64,000 nt of DNA from contig CAVPNW010000009.1 of NCBI GenBank assembly GCA_963706875.1, positions 102,076 to 166,075 of the forward strand. The letters are read 5' to 3'. The notes beneath the pieces are model-generated. The model saw only the letters and a list, made by a program, of their open reading frames with translations, was not told the DNA's origin and did not search any database. Shown one piece after another: positions 35,585 through 45,657 of this stretch. The position numbers were made by a program, and so were the translations under genes. The stretch's first letter is position 1, and every line of letters starts with the position of its first letter. The DNA comes from Prado023 sp963706875. GTDB lineage: Bacteria; Actinomycetota; Actinomycetes; S36-B12; CAIYMF01.

Positions 35585-36571
35585 TCAGCGGGTCACTCGG
35601 ATGATCTGCGCGGGCTCGAGGGTCAGCGCTGTGGTTCGGGTGCCGTCGGCGAGGTTCACGCTGTCGATGACGACGCCCTGGCTCGGGTCGGGCTCGAGGC
35701 CGGCCTGCACGTACAGGTGGGCGCCGTCGGCGGAGCAGCCGTAGGCTCCCGGCCCGCGGGTGCCGAGTTCGGGGACCTTGACCGGGGCCACGGCCGCGGG
35801 GCCGATCACCTGCAGGGTGGTGGTGTAGGTCAGGATCGAGTCAGTTCCCAGGGCGCAGATCAGGGGCTGGCCGCCCGGGAGGGTGCCGATCGTCTGGGTA
35901 CTGCCGGTGCCGGTGTCCAACCGTTGCAGGACGCGTTGCCCGTTGTCGTCGAAGGTCACGACGATCAGGGAGTCGGGAGAGTTGGTGGGAAGGACATCGC
36001 CCAGGGCGGGGAACGGGCCGTACTCGGCAATGGTCTGCCCGGTTTCGATCGACGAGATGGTGATCGTTCCTGCTCCCAGGGTGTCGATCGGGGTTGTGCG
36101 CACCATTCGGGTCTCATCGAGCAGTAGACATGGGTAGCTGGCGCCGTCGGGCCCGCTGCACCATCCCGGCACGTCGAGTTGGTGCACCACCTGACCGGTG
36201 TCTACGGCGCGGACCTGCAACTGCGTGGTCCGCGACACGTCAGTCAGCGGTAGTTCCACGGTCGCGGTCAAGACCCACGGGCCCAGTGCGTCGTTGAGCC
36301 GGGTGGCCTCCGCATCCGGGCCGGTCTCCCAGGGGACCGCCGATGCCGGGCCGATCGTGCCGTCGATGTTGATCGGGTAACGCTGAGCCCCCGCCCCTGT
36401 CCCTTGTAAGGGGGAGACGATCAGCGCCCCGTTGCCGGTCGCCGTGGTGGAACCCTCGGATGCCGAGGGGGGTCCGCCCGCGTCGGTTTCCTGGTTGGGT
36501 TGCGGCTCGCTGGCACATCCAGCGAGGACGAGCGCCGCAATGGCCAGCGTGGTCGTGAGAACACGCCTCAT
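35585..36571 (-). CDS. Lipoprotein with predicted beta-propeller fold
   Basis: 328 residues from ATG at 36571, after GAAGGAGA. Lipobox LVLAGC at residues ~15-20 (MRRVLTTTLAIAALVLAGC). The body has repeated strands of WD/PQQ-like character (QLQVRAVDTGQVVHQLDVPG, GTITISSIETGQTIAEYGPF, VLQRLDTGTGSTQTIGTLPG), suggesting a surface propeller. A Ser/Thr/Pro-rich linker follows the lipid site. Function unknown; it belongs to the cluster of secreted propeller proteins at 31.5-36.6 kb. Confidence 0.8.
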   Translation of the reverse strand: MRRVLTTTLAIAALVLAGCASEPQPNQETDAGGPPSASEGSTTATGNGALIVSPLQGTGAGAQRYPINIDGTIGPASAVPWETGPDAEATRLNDALGPWVLTATVELPLTDVSRTTQLQVRAVDTGQVVHQLDVPGWCSGPDGASYPCLLLDETRMVRTTPIDTLGAGTITISSIETGQTIAEYGPFPALGDVLPTNSPDSLIVVTFDDNGQRVLQRLDTGTGSTQTIGTLPGGQPLICALGTDSILTYTTTLQVIGPAAVAPVKVPELGTRGPGAYGCSADGAHLYVQAGLEPDPSQGVVIDSVNLADGTRTTALTLEPAQIIRVTR

Positions 36572-36745
36572 GGGTGTCTCCTTCCTGCCCCTGCCATCGT
36601 CTCGCGCCCGGAGAAGCCCGTCGAGGGACCGAAGACCCCCGGGCGGCGGTTGCCACCGGGTCGATGACACGACGCGGTGACTGGTCCCGATGGCAGGTCC
36701 CTACCCGTGGCCATGCCCTCGCAGGTGCCCCCCGGAGATCAGGAC

Positions 36746-36863
36746 GGGCGCGGTAAGGAGTCCACCACCCTAGCGGGGACGAGAACGGCGATGGGGTGGG
36801 CGATCCCGGGAACGGGCGCGGAGCCGTAGCCCAGTGTTGTAGCCCCAATGTCAATGGCGAGAT
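36746..36863 (+). repeat. Interspersed repeat, copy 9
   Basis: GGGCGCGGTAAGGAGTCCAC, CACCCTAGCGGGGACGAGAA, CGGCGATGGGGTGGGCGATC, CCGGGAACGGGCGCGGAGCC, and GTAGCCCAGTGTTGTAGCCC. The 3' flank CAATGTCAATGGCGAGATC is shared with copy 8, so these two form a subfamily. No gene is seen in the rest of 36572-37039. Confidence 0.85.
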
Positions 36864-37039
36864 CCTGGGTCAGGCAGGGTCGCCAGGTGGGCTTGGGCCT
36901 AGCCGGCGTCGGCGGCTTCGGTGTCTTCCCCCGCGCCGTCGAGGCATCGGCTGTGAGGAGCGGATCTCCCGGAGGTTGGGGGAGCCGATGTGGGCGGCCT
37001 GGGGGAGGATGGGCCCATCAGCGACCGGAAGGCACCTCA

Positions 37040-37969
37040 ATGACACTCCCCCTCGACTCGGCGCTCGTCCGCCTCACGGACGACGTGCAGATCCCCGCTG
37101 TCGGCTTCGGCACGTACCTGATCAGCAACGATGAGGTGACCGGTGCCGTCGGTACCGCTCTCGCGGCGGGTTACCGGCACGTGGACACAGCAGAGGCCTA
37201 TCAGAACGAGGACGGCGTCGGCCGGGCCCTCCGAGCGGCCATGGACGGTGGACTGCGTCGCGAGGAGCTGTTCGTCACGACGAAGCTGTTCCCGGGGAAC
37301 CCGGCATGGGGTGTGCCGGCCAAGACCTTCGACACGACGATCGCGTCGCTGGACGCGAGCCTGGACCGGCTCGGGCTGGACCATGTGGACCTGTACCTCA
37401 TCCACGCACCGCTGACACCTGATGAGCGCGTCGATCAGTGGCGCGGACTCCTCGAGCTTCGCGAGCAGGGCAAGGCCCGTGCCATCGGCGTGAGCAACTT
37501 CAGTCAGGTGCACATCGAGCAGCTGCGCGCCGCCGGGCTGCCACTTCCCGACGCCAATCAGATCGAGCTGCACCCGTGGTCGCAGAAGCGTCAGCTCGTG
37601 GACTACCTGCGGGGCAACTCGATCGGCGTCATCGCGTACAGCAGTCTGGTGCCGCTGTCGACCTGGCGGACCGCCGCGGGACAGGACAGCGCCAAGACCG
37701 ACGAGATGCGGGCCGCCGGTGAGTCGCCCGACTCCCCGTTCGCGGCGATGGCCCGCAAGCACCGTGTCAGCGAAGCCCAGGTGCTGCTGCGATGGGGCGT
37801 GCAGCAGGGCTACGCCGTGCTGCCCAAGAGCACCAACCCCGAGCGCATCGCGCAGAACGCCGACCTGTTCTCCTTCAGCCTCGACGACCAGGACATAGCC
37901 AGCATCGCGCAGATGGACCGCGGGACCGCCGTGGCCTGGACGATCGGTGACCCAACCACCTTCGCCTGA
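37040..37969 (+). CDS. Aldo/keto reductase
   Basis: 309 residues from ATG at 37040. The AKR tetrad is visible: D and Y in RHVDTAEAYQNEDGVGRAL, K in LFVTTKLFPG, H in DLYLIHAPL. The family marks GFGTYLISNDE, AIGVSNFSQ and VLPKSTNPERI (NADPH site) are present. It reduces aldehydes or ketones with NADPH in the cytosol; length and WGVQQGYAVLPKS fit the AKR5-like group. Single gene. Confidence 0.9.
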   Translation: MTLPLDSALVRLTDDVQIPAVGFGTYLISNDEVTGAVGTALAAGYRHVDTAEAYQNEDGVGRALRAAMDGGLRREELFVTTKLFPGNPAWGVPAKTFDTTIASLDASLDRLGLDHVDLYLIHAPLTPDERVDQWRGLLELREQGKARAIGVSNFSQVHIEQLRAAGLPLPDANQIELHPWSQKRQLVDYLRGNSIGVIAYSSLVPLSTWRTAAGQDSAKTDEMRAAGESPDSPFAAMARKHRVSEAQVLLRWGVQQGYAVLPKSTNPERIAQNADLFSFSLDDQDIASIAQMDRGTAVAWTIGDPTTFA

Positions 37970-38604
37970 GCCCGGCACGGCCTGCGGGTGACGCCCCCAG
38001 CCAACGGTCCTGCCGGTTCTCCTGGCGACCAGGACCGCGCACCCGCGGCAGCATGCCGGTTCCGCGGCGGAACCGTCACCCCCGGCAGGAATGCCGCAGT
38101 CCAACGTCAACGCGTCCTCCCGCTCGACCAACTGGCCGGAGAGGTCTGCCGAGTCGGGCCCGGCACCTCGACTACTGCTTCATCGGCCCGGTGCTCGGGT
38201 CGGTGTCACCAGCCGCAAGGCAGGCGTCGTCAGGGCAGCGTCAGCGGTGCTCGCGGGGCGCGCATTCCGGCACCGGGGCCGGCAGCCCGGTCAGGGCGCC
38301 GACCCGGTTACCCGTCGCGGCAGGCCCGCTGTCGTCCCGGCGTTCGGGGTGCCGATCGTCCGCTCCACCGGGGGAGTGGCATGCGGCGTTCATGACGGTG
38401 CCCCGCGCGAGGTACCCGGTCGCGCGATCGGAACGCGGCGCCGCACGGTCGGATCCCCGGTCGCGGGTGCCGGCCACGAGCCGGGGGGACCCCAGCGCGC
38501 GCCGTGCTTTCCGAGGTGGTCGGCGCCGCAACGTCACGGGGGGCTCCTCATCGCTGTGGATGACCGACGACGGTCGAAGCCTGGATCGGTCCACGTCTGG
38601 GTCC
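37970..38604. other. Intergenic region without a supported gene
   Basis: 635 bp between convergent genes. One short frame near 38165 (LDYCFIGPVLGSV) recalls the end of an endonuclease/exonuclease/phosphatase protein, but the match is too short to claim. Otherwise nothing is seen. Confidence 0.4.
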
Positions 38605-39201
38605 TCAGGGTTGCAGGGCGGCGCGGACCAGCACGCCTGCGGTGGCGCGCGCGGTGGTCGGGCTGTCCGGGTTGGCGTCCAGGGCGCCGCTGGCGAGCCC
38701 ACCGTCCAGCAGCAGTGTCAGCGCCCGTGCCAGCTGGTCGGGATCGGGTGCCCCGGCGTGGTGGGCGAGGTCCCGTATCCAGGTGAGCACGTTCTGCTTG
38801 TGCGCGACGGTCCGGTCATGCACGGGTGTGCCGGGGGCGGTCTCGGCGGCGGCGTTGATGAAGGCGCAGCCCCGGTACCCGGGTCTGCGGCAGGCGGTGG
38901 TCAGCGCGTCGAACAGGCCGACGAGCTGGTCTTCGGGTTCGGGTCCTGCCGCGTGGGCTGCTGCCTGCAGCTGGGCGGTCCATACGTGGTCGACCTTGTC
39001 GAGGTAGGCCAGGATCAGGTCGTCCTTGGCGGGGAAGTGCCGGTAGAAGGTGGCCTTGGCCACGCCCGACTCGGCGATGATGGTGTCGACGCCGACGGCG
39101 CGCAGGCCGCGTGAGTAGAACAGTCGGAACGCGGTGTCCAGGATCCGGTCACGCGCCGCACTCGTCGCGCTGGGTTGTTCGGTCGTGGCGGTGGTGGTCA
39201 T
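38605..39201 (-). CDS. TetR-family repressor of the redox cluster
   Basis: 198 residues from ATG at 39201 (MTTTATTEQPS), after GGGAGGGCGAG. The HTH is VGVDTIIAESGVAKATFYRH followed by FPAKDDLILAYLD. The C-terminal domain includes CRRPGYRGCAFINAAAE, a pattern of TetR_C proteins controlling reductases. It is divergent from the F420-type reductase, with three AGAC-N6-GTCT sites between, so it likely represses both. Confidence 0.88.
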   Translation of the reverse strand: MTTTATTEQPSATSAARDRILDTAFRLFYSRGLRAVGVDTIIAESGVAKATFYRHFPAKDDLILAYLDKVDHVWTAQLQAAAHAAGPEPEDQLVGLFDALTTACRRPGYRGCAFINAAAETAPGTPVHDRTVAHKQNVLTWIRDLAHHAGAPDPDQLARALTLLLDGGLASGALDANPDSPTTARATAGVLVRAALQP

Positions 39202-39240
39202 CGGCTCGCCCTCCTCCCCTTCGTCTACGCCATGGTACAC

Positions 39241-39316
39241 AGACTCGTCTGTCTCTGGATGGTTGCGGACAGACAGATCTGTCTGCTACGGTCGTCGCGG
39301 GTAGACGAACCTGTCT
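39241..39316 (+). promoter_or_regulatory. Three phased TetR operators, AGAC-N6-GTCT
   Basis: AGAC-TCGTCT-GTCT at 39241, AGAC-AGATCT-GTCT at 39271 (part of the perfect 16-bp palindrome CAGACAGATCTGTCTG) and AGAC-GAACCT-GTCT at 39303. Start-to-start distances are 30 and 32 bp, about three helical turns, so dimers would bind on one face. The sites fill the region between divergent genes. Confidence 0.85.
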
Positions 39317-39344
39317 GCCTACCACTCTCGAGAGGATTGTCCTG

Positions 39345-40025
<681 letters not shown>

Positions 40026-40088
40026 GCGTGCATCCGAGCGCGCCCGAGGTGGGCGCGGTCAACCACACCCACGAAGTGAGGTGGCGCG

Positions 40089-41048
40089 GTGCAGCAGATG
40101 CAGGTACTTGCGCGAAGTGCCCTGTTGGTGCCTCGGCTCGGCCTGGGCACGATGACCTGGGGCAACCCCTCCGGGCTGAGCCGGTACACCCCGGCGAAGC
40201 TGGCCTATGGCGGGGCGGACAGCGCTGACCAGGAGGCCAGCGCGTTCCACGCCAGCCTGGCTGCGGGGGTGACACTGTTCGACACCGCGGCGATGTACAG
40301 CAACGGCGCGTCCGAGCTGCGCCTCGGTGACCTGGCCCTGGGCACTCAGGCGCTGATCGCCACGAAGTTCCCACAAGGGATGCGGGCCACCGCCGAGGAC
40401 CTGCCCGGGGCCCTGCGGGCCAGCCTGGCCCGGCTCCGGCGCACCACGGTCGACCTGTACCAGCACCACTTCCCCAGCCGGCGGGTTCACATCCCCACCC
40501 TGATGGGGTTCATGGCCGACGCTGTGGAGGCGGGCCAGGTTCGGGCTGTCGGGGTGAGCAACTACTCGGCTGAGCAGATGCGCCTCGCCCACACGGTGCT
40601 GGCCGATCGGGGCATTCCGCTGGCCTCCAACCAGGTGCAGTACTCGCTGCTGCATCGCCAACCCGAGACCGACGGCGTCCTGGACGCCTGCCGCGAACTC
40701 GGCGTCACCCTGATCGCCTACCAACCCCTGGCCAGCGGGGCACTGACCGGCAAGTACCTCGACGGACCCCGACCCCGTGGCCTGCGACCCCTGATGCCCA
40801 ACTTCCGGGGCAAGGCCCGGGCGGCAATCACCCCCGTCGTGGGACTCCTGACCGAGATCGGAGCCCACCACGACCAGGGCGCCACACAAGTGGCCATCCG
40901 ATGGCTGATCGAGCAGGACAGCGTCCTACCCATCCCCGGGGCGAAGAACGCACACCAGGCCGAGGCCAACGCCCGCGCCCTGACCTTCACCCTGACCGCC
41001 GACGACGTCCAGGCGCTGGAACGAGCTTCCCTGTCCTGGCGCGTCTAG
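40089..41048 (+). CDS. Aldo/keto reductase (second)
   Basis: 319 residues from GTG at 40089; ATG at 40098 is an alternative. Tetrad: D and Y in LFDTAAMYSNGASELRLGD, K in ALIATKFPQG, H in DLYQHHFPSR. GVSNYSAEQMR, YQPLASGALTGKYLDG and VLPIPGAKNAHQAEAN (NADP-binding end) mark the Aldo_ket_red class near AKR11-14. It is 63 bp downstream of the F420-type reductase and likely shares its TetR-controlled transcript. Confidence 0.88.
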   Translation: MQQMQVLARSALLVPRLGLGTMTWGNPSGLSRYTPAKLAYGGADSADQEASAFHASLAAGVTLFDTAAMYSNGASELRLGDLALGTQALIATKFPQGMRATAEDLPGALRASLARLRRTTVDLYQHHFPSRRVHIPTLMGFMADAVEAGQVRAVGVSNYSAEQMRLAHTVLADRGIPLASNQVQYSLLHRQPETDGVLDACRELGVTLIAYQPLASGALTGKYLDGPRPRGLRPLMPNFRGKARAAITPVVGLLTEIGAHHDQGATQVAIRWLIEQDSVLPIPGAKNAHQAEANARALTFTLTADDVQALERASLSWRV

Positions 41049-41116
41049 GACAACTGGCCCACGACGGAACTCATCGGATCGGGCGAGGATCGTTGCGCCT
41101 GGCGAAGGGAGTCAGC

Positions 41117-41833
41117 GTGACCTCGGCAGGTGCACCGCGGGTGCTGGTGGTCACCGGAGCCAACCGCGGGATCGGCAGAGAAGTCGTCGCCCAACTCGCC
41201 GCTCGCGGCGACACCGTCGTCCTCGGGTCACGATCCCTCGAACGCGGACGGCAGGCAGCCCGAGAAATCGGCTCCGACCGGCTCGCGGGGGAGGTGCTCG
41301 TTCGCCGTGTGGATGTGACCGACCAGTCCAGTCTGGATGACCTGGCCGGGCAGTTGCGAACCCAACATGGGCGCCTCGACGCGTTGGTCAACAACGCCGC
41401 CATCCACTACGACACCTGGCAACGGGCCATCGACGCCGACCTCGGCACCGTCCAGGAGGCGCTCGACACCAACCTGCTCGGTGCGTGGCGGGCCACCCTC
41501 ACGCTGCTGCCACTCCTGCGCGCAAGCTCCTCAGCCCGCGTCGTCAACGTCTCCAGCGAGGCTGGTTCACTTTCCGGCATGGGCGGGGGCACCCCTGCCT
41601 ACCGAGTCTCCAAGGCCGCCCTCAATGCGCTGACCCGCACCCTCGCTGCCGAGCTGTCGCACACTGGCATCCTGGTCAACGCGGTCTGTCCCGGGTGGGT
41701 GGCAACCGACATGGGCGGTCCCGGTGGCCGGCCCGTCGCCGCAGGTGCCGCCAGCGTCCTGTGGGCTCTCGACCTGCCCGACTCCGGCCCAACCGGGGGG
41801 TTCTTCCGCGACGGCCGACCCATCGCATGGTGA
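41117..41833 (+). CDS. Short-chain dehydrogenase/reductase (SDR)
   Basis: 238 residues from GTG at 41117, with GAAGGGAG upstream. Cofactor motif TGANRGIGREV, NNAA (ALVNNAAIHYDTW), catalytic Ser in VVNVSSEAGSLSG and YxxxK in PAYRVSKAALNAL: complete classical SDR machinery. The Arg after the glycine motif (LGSRSLERGR) favours NADPH. It is third in the run of reductases on the plus strand, probably the same operon. Substrate unknown. Confidence 0.9.
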   Translation: MTSAGAPRVLVVTGANRGIGREVVAQLAARGDTVVLGSRSLERGRQAAREIGSDRLAGEVLVRRVDVTDQSSLDDLAGQLRTQHGRLDALVNNAAIHYDTWQRAIDADLGTVQEALDTNLLGAWRATLTLLPLLRASSSARVVNVSSEAGSLSGMGGGTPAYRVSKAALNALTRTLAAELSHTGILVNAVCPGWVATDMGGPGGRPVAAGAASVLWALDLPDSGPTGGFFRDGRPIAW

Positions 41834-42124
41834 CCACGAGCAGCCCCAAGCTGATGAGGGGTCCTACCTGATCATGAGCATCGTGACGACGCTCATGCGA
41901 CCTTGACGCGTCCACGACGCATTGCGCACCTGGACTCCTCGCGTGGACCCCGAAGCACATCGCCGCTCGTGCCCCTTCCGGAGGGGTCGGGGCGCACCCT
42001 GAGGGGCAGGTCGCCGGCGGGGCCGTTGCCCTGCGCCGGACGGGGGACGGGGGGGCCGCAGGCTGTTACGGGACGAGCGACGAGGTGTAACACGGCGCTA
42101 ACCCGGCGCACCTACCGTCAGCTC

Positions 42125-42397
42125 ATGGACACGGTCGCGAAGGCAGCGCCAACCCGCACGGGGGCGGGAATCGCCGCAGCGAACCTCCTCTCCCGCGCTG
42201 TGCGACGTGACCCGTCGCCGGAGCACGGTTGTTCGCTGCCCGGCTATCTCCAGCTCCCGGACCTGGCGATGTTCTGGCAGTGCGTGGACTGCGGGGAGAC
42301 CTGGCAGGTGGTCGCTGACGGGCGGCCGCCGGGCTCGCCCCTGGAGTTCGTCTGGGTCAGGGGTCCGATCCATCACCCCGCGTCACGGGCGCCATAG
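42125..42397 (+). CDS. Small hypothetical protein with zinc-ribbon-like knuckle
   Basis: 90 residues from ATG at 42125. The centre reads FWQCVDCGETWQVV, a single CxxC knuckle as found in rubredoxin-like ribbons, with another Cys earlier (HGCSLPGYLQLPD). The start lacks a clear ribosome-binding site. It is followed 31 bp later by the next hypothetical gene. Function unknown. Between the SDR stop and this gene (41834-42124) I see nothing. Confidence 0.55.
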   Translation: MDTVAKAAPTRTGAGIAAANLLSRAVRRDPSPEHGCSLPGYLQLPDLAMFWQCVDCGETWQVVADGRPPGSPLEFVWVRGPIHHPASRAP

Positions 42398-42428
42398 GGG
42401 ACACCACCGCTTGAGGAGGGAGTTGAGG

Positions 42429-42824
42429 ATGCCGGTTCGCACGCGGGGATCTGCCGTGGATTCGTTGGACCTACTGATGCGCTGCCCGCAGCAGGACATG
42501 GGCAGTGCCTGGTGGTGGGCCAGCCTCGCGCACCACCTGGGTGAGTTGGGCCAGGAACTGGCCTCGACCGACGTCGCGGGGCTCGCTGCCCAGATCACTG
42601 CTGACGCACCGCACTTCGCGGCCGCCGCACGCCGCCTTCCAACGATCGACGAGCAGGCCCAATGCGACGTGGCCCGCCTGCGTGGAGAGGCCAACGCTCA
42701 GTGCGCGGCGGCGCGCGAAGTGCGCGGTGACGTCGAAGCGCTGCTTCGCCGGGTGCGTGCCTTGCACCGGCTCTCCAGCGACCTGATGCTCGACGCGTAT
42801 GAGCGTGACATCGGCGGTGACTGA
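42429..42824 (+). CDS. Hypothetical helical protein, paralogue of the gene at 61475
   Basis: 131 residues, ATG at 42429 after GGAGGGAG. The last residues (DLMLDAYERDIGGD) match the end of the frameshifted gene at 61475-61926 (DVLLDAYQRDLGGD). Both also share a Trp pair near an L-x3-L helix (WWWASLAHHL / GWWVQITRAL) and a DxPxx...RL...DxQ stretch. It is all-helical and probably soluble. This is a small actinobacterial family I cannot name. Confidence 0.7.
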   Translation: MPVRTRGSAVDSLDLLMRCPQQDMGSAWWWASLAHHLGELGQELASTDVAGLAAQITADAPHFAAAARRLPTIDEQAQCDVARLRGEANAQCAAAREVRGDVEALLRRVRALHRLSSDLMLDAYERDIGGD

Positions 42825-42860
42825 CCGACTTGAGTGGATGGCGGGCGGGGTGGGGTGTGG

Positions 42861-43130
42861 ATGGTTGATCCGTGCCGCTCTGGAACCGTTCGGCCGGGTT
42901 CGCGGAGTGCCGAGGTCGCGGCGTTCGCCCGCTGGGGGGACTACCGCGTGGCGCAAGTGATCGATCCGCTCGGGTTGACGGTCACCATCAGGACCATCCA
43001 ACGCCGGATCGACGTCCCGGGCGCGACGATTCACGACCCGCCCGGGCCGGGACACGGGGTTCCACGCCTCCCCGGGACCCATCTCGTGGGCGCCCCTCAG
43101 GACCAGTCAGGGCCACGCGTGGCACTGTGA
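42861..43130 (+). CDS. Possible small hypothetical protein
   Basis: About 89 residues from ATG at 42861. The stretch AEVAAFARWGDYRVAQVIDP, LGLTVTIRTIQRRIDVPG is well-balanced protein-like sequence with alternating strands, unlike the surrounding shadows. The ends are less convincing and the start is uncertain. It follows the helical protein on the same strand. Function unknown. 43131-43322 holds nothing else. Confidence 0.4.
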   Translation: MVDPCRSGTVRPGSRSAEVAAFARWGDYRVAQVIDPLGLTVTIRTIQRRIDVPGATIHDPPGPGHGVPRLPGTHLVGAPQDQSGPRVAL

Positions 43131-43322
43131 CGGGGCCGGTGTCGTAGGGGAACCTGCGGGTGGTTGCTGAGCCTCCCGACGCCCCGGCACAACCCGTACG
43201 CTGGGTGGAGGCCCGCCCCCAGCGGGGCGAGGCAGTTGGGAATGTGAGGACACGTCCGGCCCACGTCGATCGGTGGCCCTGTCGGGGTGGGATACAGCCG
43301 AGTTGTCGGGACGGGGGTCGCG

Positions 43323-44780
43323 GTGCGCACGTTCGAGGAGCTTCAGGCGGGGCTGGGGTCGGCGTTGGCGGTGCACCGCGAAGGGAGCCGGTCGGAGCAT
43401 GTCGTGGTGGTGTTGCCGTCGTTGAGCTTCGGTCGGTCAGTCGAGGTGTACTACGGTGCCCGGCTGCCGAGCTTGGAGCACCGGTTCCTGCTGCTGCTCA
43501 CGATGCTGCGTCGGCTACCTGGTTGCGAGGTGGTCGTCGTGACGTCGGTGGCCCCGGACCCGGCGGTGTGGGACTACTACCTGGACCTGGCCGGGGGTGG
43601 TGATCGGGCGGACGTGGCCCGGCGGGCGCACCTGGTGACCGCCGAGGACTGGTCGCTGCGGCCACTGGCCGCCACGCTGCTGGATCGTGAGGACCTGCTG
43701 GACCGGGTCCGTGACCTGGTCGCCGACCGCCCGGGGTTCATCGAGCCGTACAACGTCACCGCCGCCGAGGTCGACCTGGCTGTCCGGCTGCAGCTGCCGG
43801 TCAACGGTCCCGCCCCAGCGCTGGCCCCGTTGGGGTACAAGAGCGGCGGGAGGCGGGTGTTCGCCGACGCCGGAGTCCCGATGCCAGTCGGGCGGGAGGA
43901 CGTCTGCACGATCGACGAGGTGGTGCGCGCCGCGCTCGCGGTCCAGGCCACCCGCCCCGAAGTGCGCTCGGTCGTCGTGAAGCTGGACAACAGCGCCTCC
44001 GGGGTGGGCAACCTGGTGCTCGACCTGCCGGACGCGAACGACCCGCGGGCCGAGGAGCGCCTGCGCGGGCAGCTGGACGGGCTGCCCGGGTGGTTCGTCT
44101 CCGAGCTTGCCGGCGGCGCGGTGGTCGAGGAACGCATCATCGGGGAGGGGTTCGCCAGCCCCAGCGTGCAGGCCGACATCGAACCCGGTGCCCGGGTCAT
44201 CGTTCGGGGGACCCATGAGCAGGACCTCAGCGGACCCCACGGCCACACCTACGAGGGGTGCCGGTTCCCGGCCGACCCCGGGTACTCGGCCCTGGTGGCC
44301 GAGCACGCGCGCGCGGTCGGCCAGGTGCTGGCCCGGCGGGGAGTGCTCGGGCGGTTCAGCCTGGACTGCGCTGTGACCTGGCAACCCGGGCGGGGCTGGA
44401 CCGTGTACGCCCTGGAGATCAACCTGCGTCAGGGCGGGACCTCCCCACCCCTGGCGCTGTTGGCCAACCTCGACCCCGGCCGGTACCAGCCCGATCCGGG
44501 CCGGTGGGACAGTGACGCGGGCGGTGTCCGCTGCTACCGATCCACCGACAACCTCCTCGACCCCCGCTGGGTCGGCTTGCGCCCGGCCCGGGTGATCGCC
44601 GCGGTCCGCGACGCCGGCCTGGCCTGGGACCGCGACCGGCGCACCGGGGTCGTGCTGCACCTGTTGTCCTGCCTGGCCGTCGACGGTCGGATGGGCCTGA
44701 CCGCGATCGCCGCCACCCCCGGGGAGGCCGACACCCTCTACGGCCAAGCCGTGGCAGTCCTGGAGCACCTCGAAGCCTGA
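43323..44780 (+). CDS. PGM1-like ATP-grasp peptide ligase
   Basis: About 485 residues from GTG at 43323; an in-frame start at 43287 is possible. The N-terminal pre-ATP-grasp region (EHVVVVLPSLSFGRSVEVYY, then LPSLEHRFLLLLTMLRR) is the mark of PGM1-related proteins. The ATP-grasp core follows: SVVVKLDNSASGVGNLVLDL (ATP lid Lys) and TVYALEINLRQGGTSPPLAL (metal-binding E-x-N-x-R). PGM1 itself joins amino acids to peptide precursors in pheganomycin synthesis. No precursor peptide is seen nearby, so the substrate is unknown. Confidence 0.8.
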   Translation: MRTFEELQAGLGSALAVHREGSRSEHVVVVLPSLSFGRSVEVYYGARLPSLEHRFLLLLTMLRRLPGCEVVVVTSVAPDPAVWDYYLDLAGGGDRADVARRAHLVTAEDWSLRPLAATLLDREDLLDRVRDLVADRPGFIEPYNVTAAEVDLAVRLQLPVNGPAPALAPLGYKSGGRRVFADAGVPMPVGREDVCTIDEVVRAALAVQATRPEVRSVVVKLDNSASGVGNLVLDLPDANDPRAEERLRGQLDGLPGWFVSELAGGAVVEERIIGEGFASPSVQADIEPGARVIVRGTHEQDLSGPHGHTYEGCRFPADPGYSALVAEHARAVGQVLARRGVLGRFSLDCAVTWQPGRGWTVYALEINLRQGGTSPPLALLANLDPGRYQPDPGRWDSDAGGVRCYRSTDNLLDPRWVGLRPARVIAAVRDAGLAWDRDRRTGVVLHLLSCLAVDGRMGLTAIAATPGEADTLYGQAVAVLEHLEA

Positions 44781-45657
44781 ACGACCCCACCGGAGGGCAG
44801 CCAGGGCCCGACTCCGGGAAGGGTCGGGGAACTCCGAACCTCGATCTCGAAGGCTTGCGAGCCCGAGGGTGAGATTGGTGGTGGGAACCTCTTGCGCGGG
44901 GGGCCTGGGGGGAGCAGGATCAGAGATGTCCCCGGAGGCTACCGGGGAAACCACAAGGCTGGTGCCTCGCGGCGCAAGGGATCACGGCCCCCTTCCGGCA
45001 GGAGGGTGCGGGCGCGATAGTCCGGCGACGCAGCCACCCAGGATCCTCTGGCCAGGGGGTTCGGGGCCGGGTCGCAGCAGGTGACTGTTGCGGGCGCATC
45101 ACCATACGGGCTGCCGGGTCAGTGCAGCCGACCGTGTTGCGGGGGAGTACCGCAGCCTGACCGTCCCCGGATAGGGGCGGGCCCCGTCGGACGGGTGCAG
45201 CGCACGACCGCAGGATCGCGGGAGACCGCGGGGACCGGGTTGGTGACTGTGGTCCGGCCCACCGCCCGGAAGGGCGGAGCCCCCCGCCGGGGTGCAGGGA
45301 CCGTGAGGTTCGGGCAGCGGCGGCAGCCGCCGGCGGCTGTGACGTCGGGGCGTTCGGCAGGCAAGCCACTTGTCGACGTCCGGCCCCCTCGGTGCCCGGG
45401 GCGCGCGATACGGGTGCAAGCCGGTGGCCGGGACGCCAGCCACCGACAGACATCGGAGGCCCCCCAGCGCAAGTTGGGGGGCCTCCCCCCTTGCCCCACG
45501 CGGGCTCGTGCTCCCGAGGTCCCCCGGCCGCGTGATCCCCATGGCACACCGGGGCGCCGGTGGCCTCGAGCAGGGGCTCAGGTGTCCTGCTGCGGGTCGA
45601 GGAGGGATCCGCCTGCGCGGGATTGGCCGCCGGGTTCGACCCCGACAGGCGGACGTG
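44781..45657. other. Non-coding, hairpin-rich region
   Basis: About 880 bp without a credible frame. It holds several strong palindromes: CCGCCC-GGAA-GGGCGG near 45263, the perfect 16-mer CAGCCGCCGGCGGCTG at 45324-45339, and the 12-bp hairpin at 45455-45486. Its make-up resembles the 57-58.6 kb non-coding region. Confidence 0.6.
45455..45486. terminator. Strong hairpin, 12-bp stem
   Basis: GGAGGCCCCCCA at 45455-45466 and TGGGGGGCCTCC at 45475-45486 pair perfectly around an 8-nt loop. There is no T tract; it is symmetrical enough to work on either strand as an actinobacterial I-type terminator between convergent genes. Confidence 0.5.

Noticed and set aside
38100..38240. Endonuclease/exonuclease/phosphatase fragment (LDYCFIGPVLGSV).
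   Set aside because: Too short and without supporting sequence on either side.
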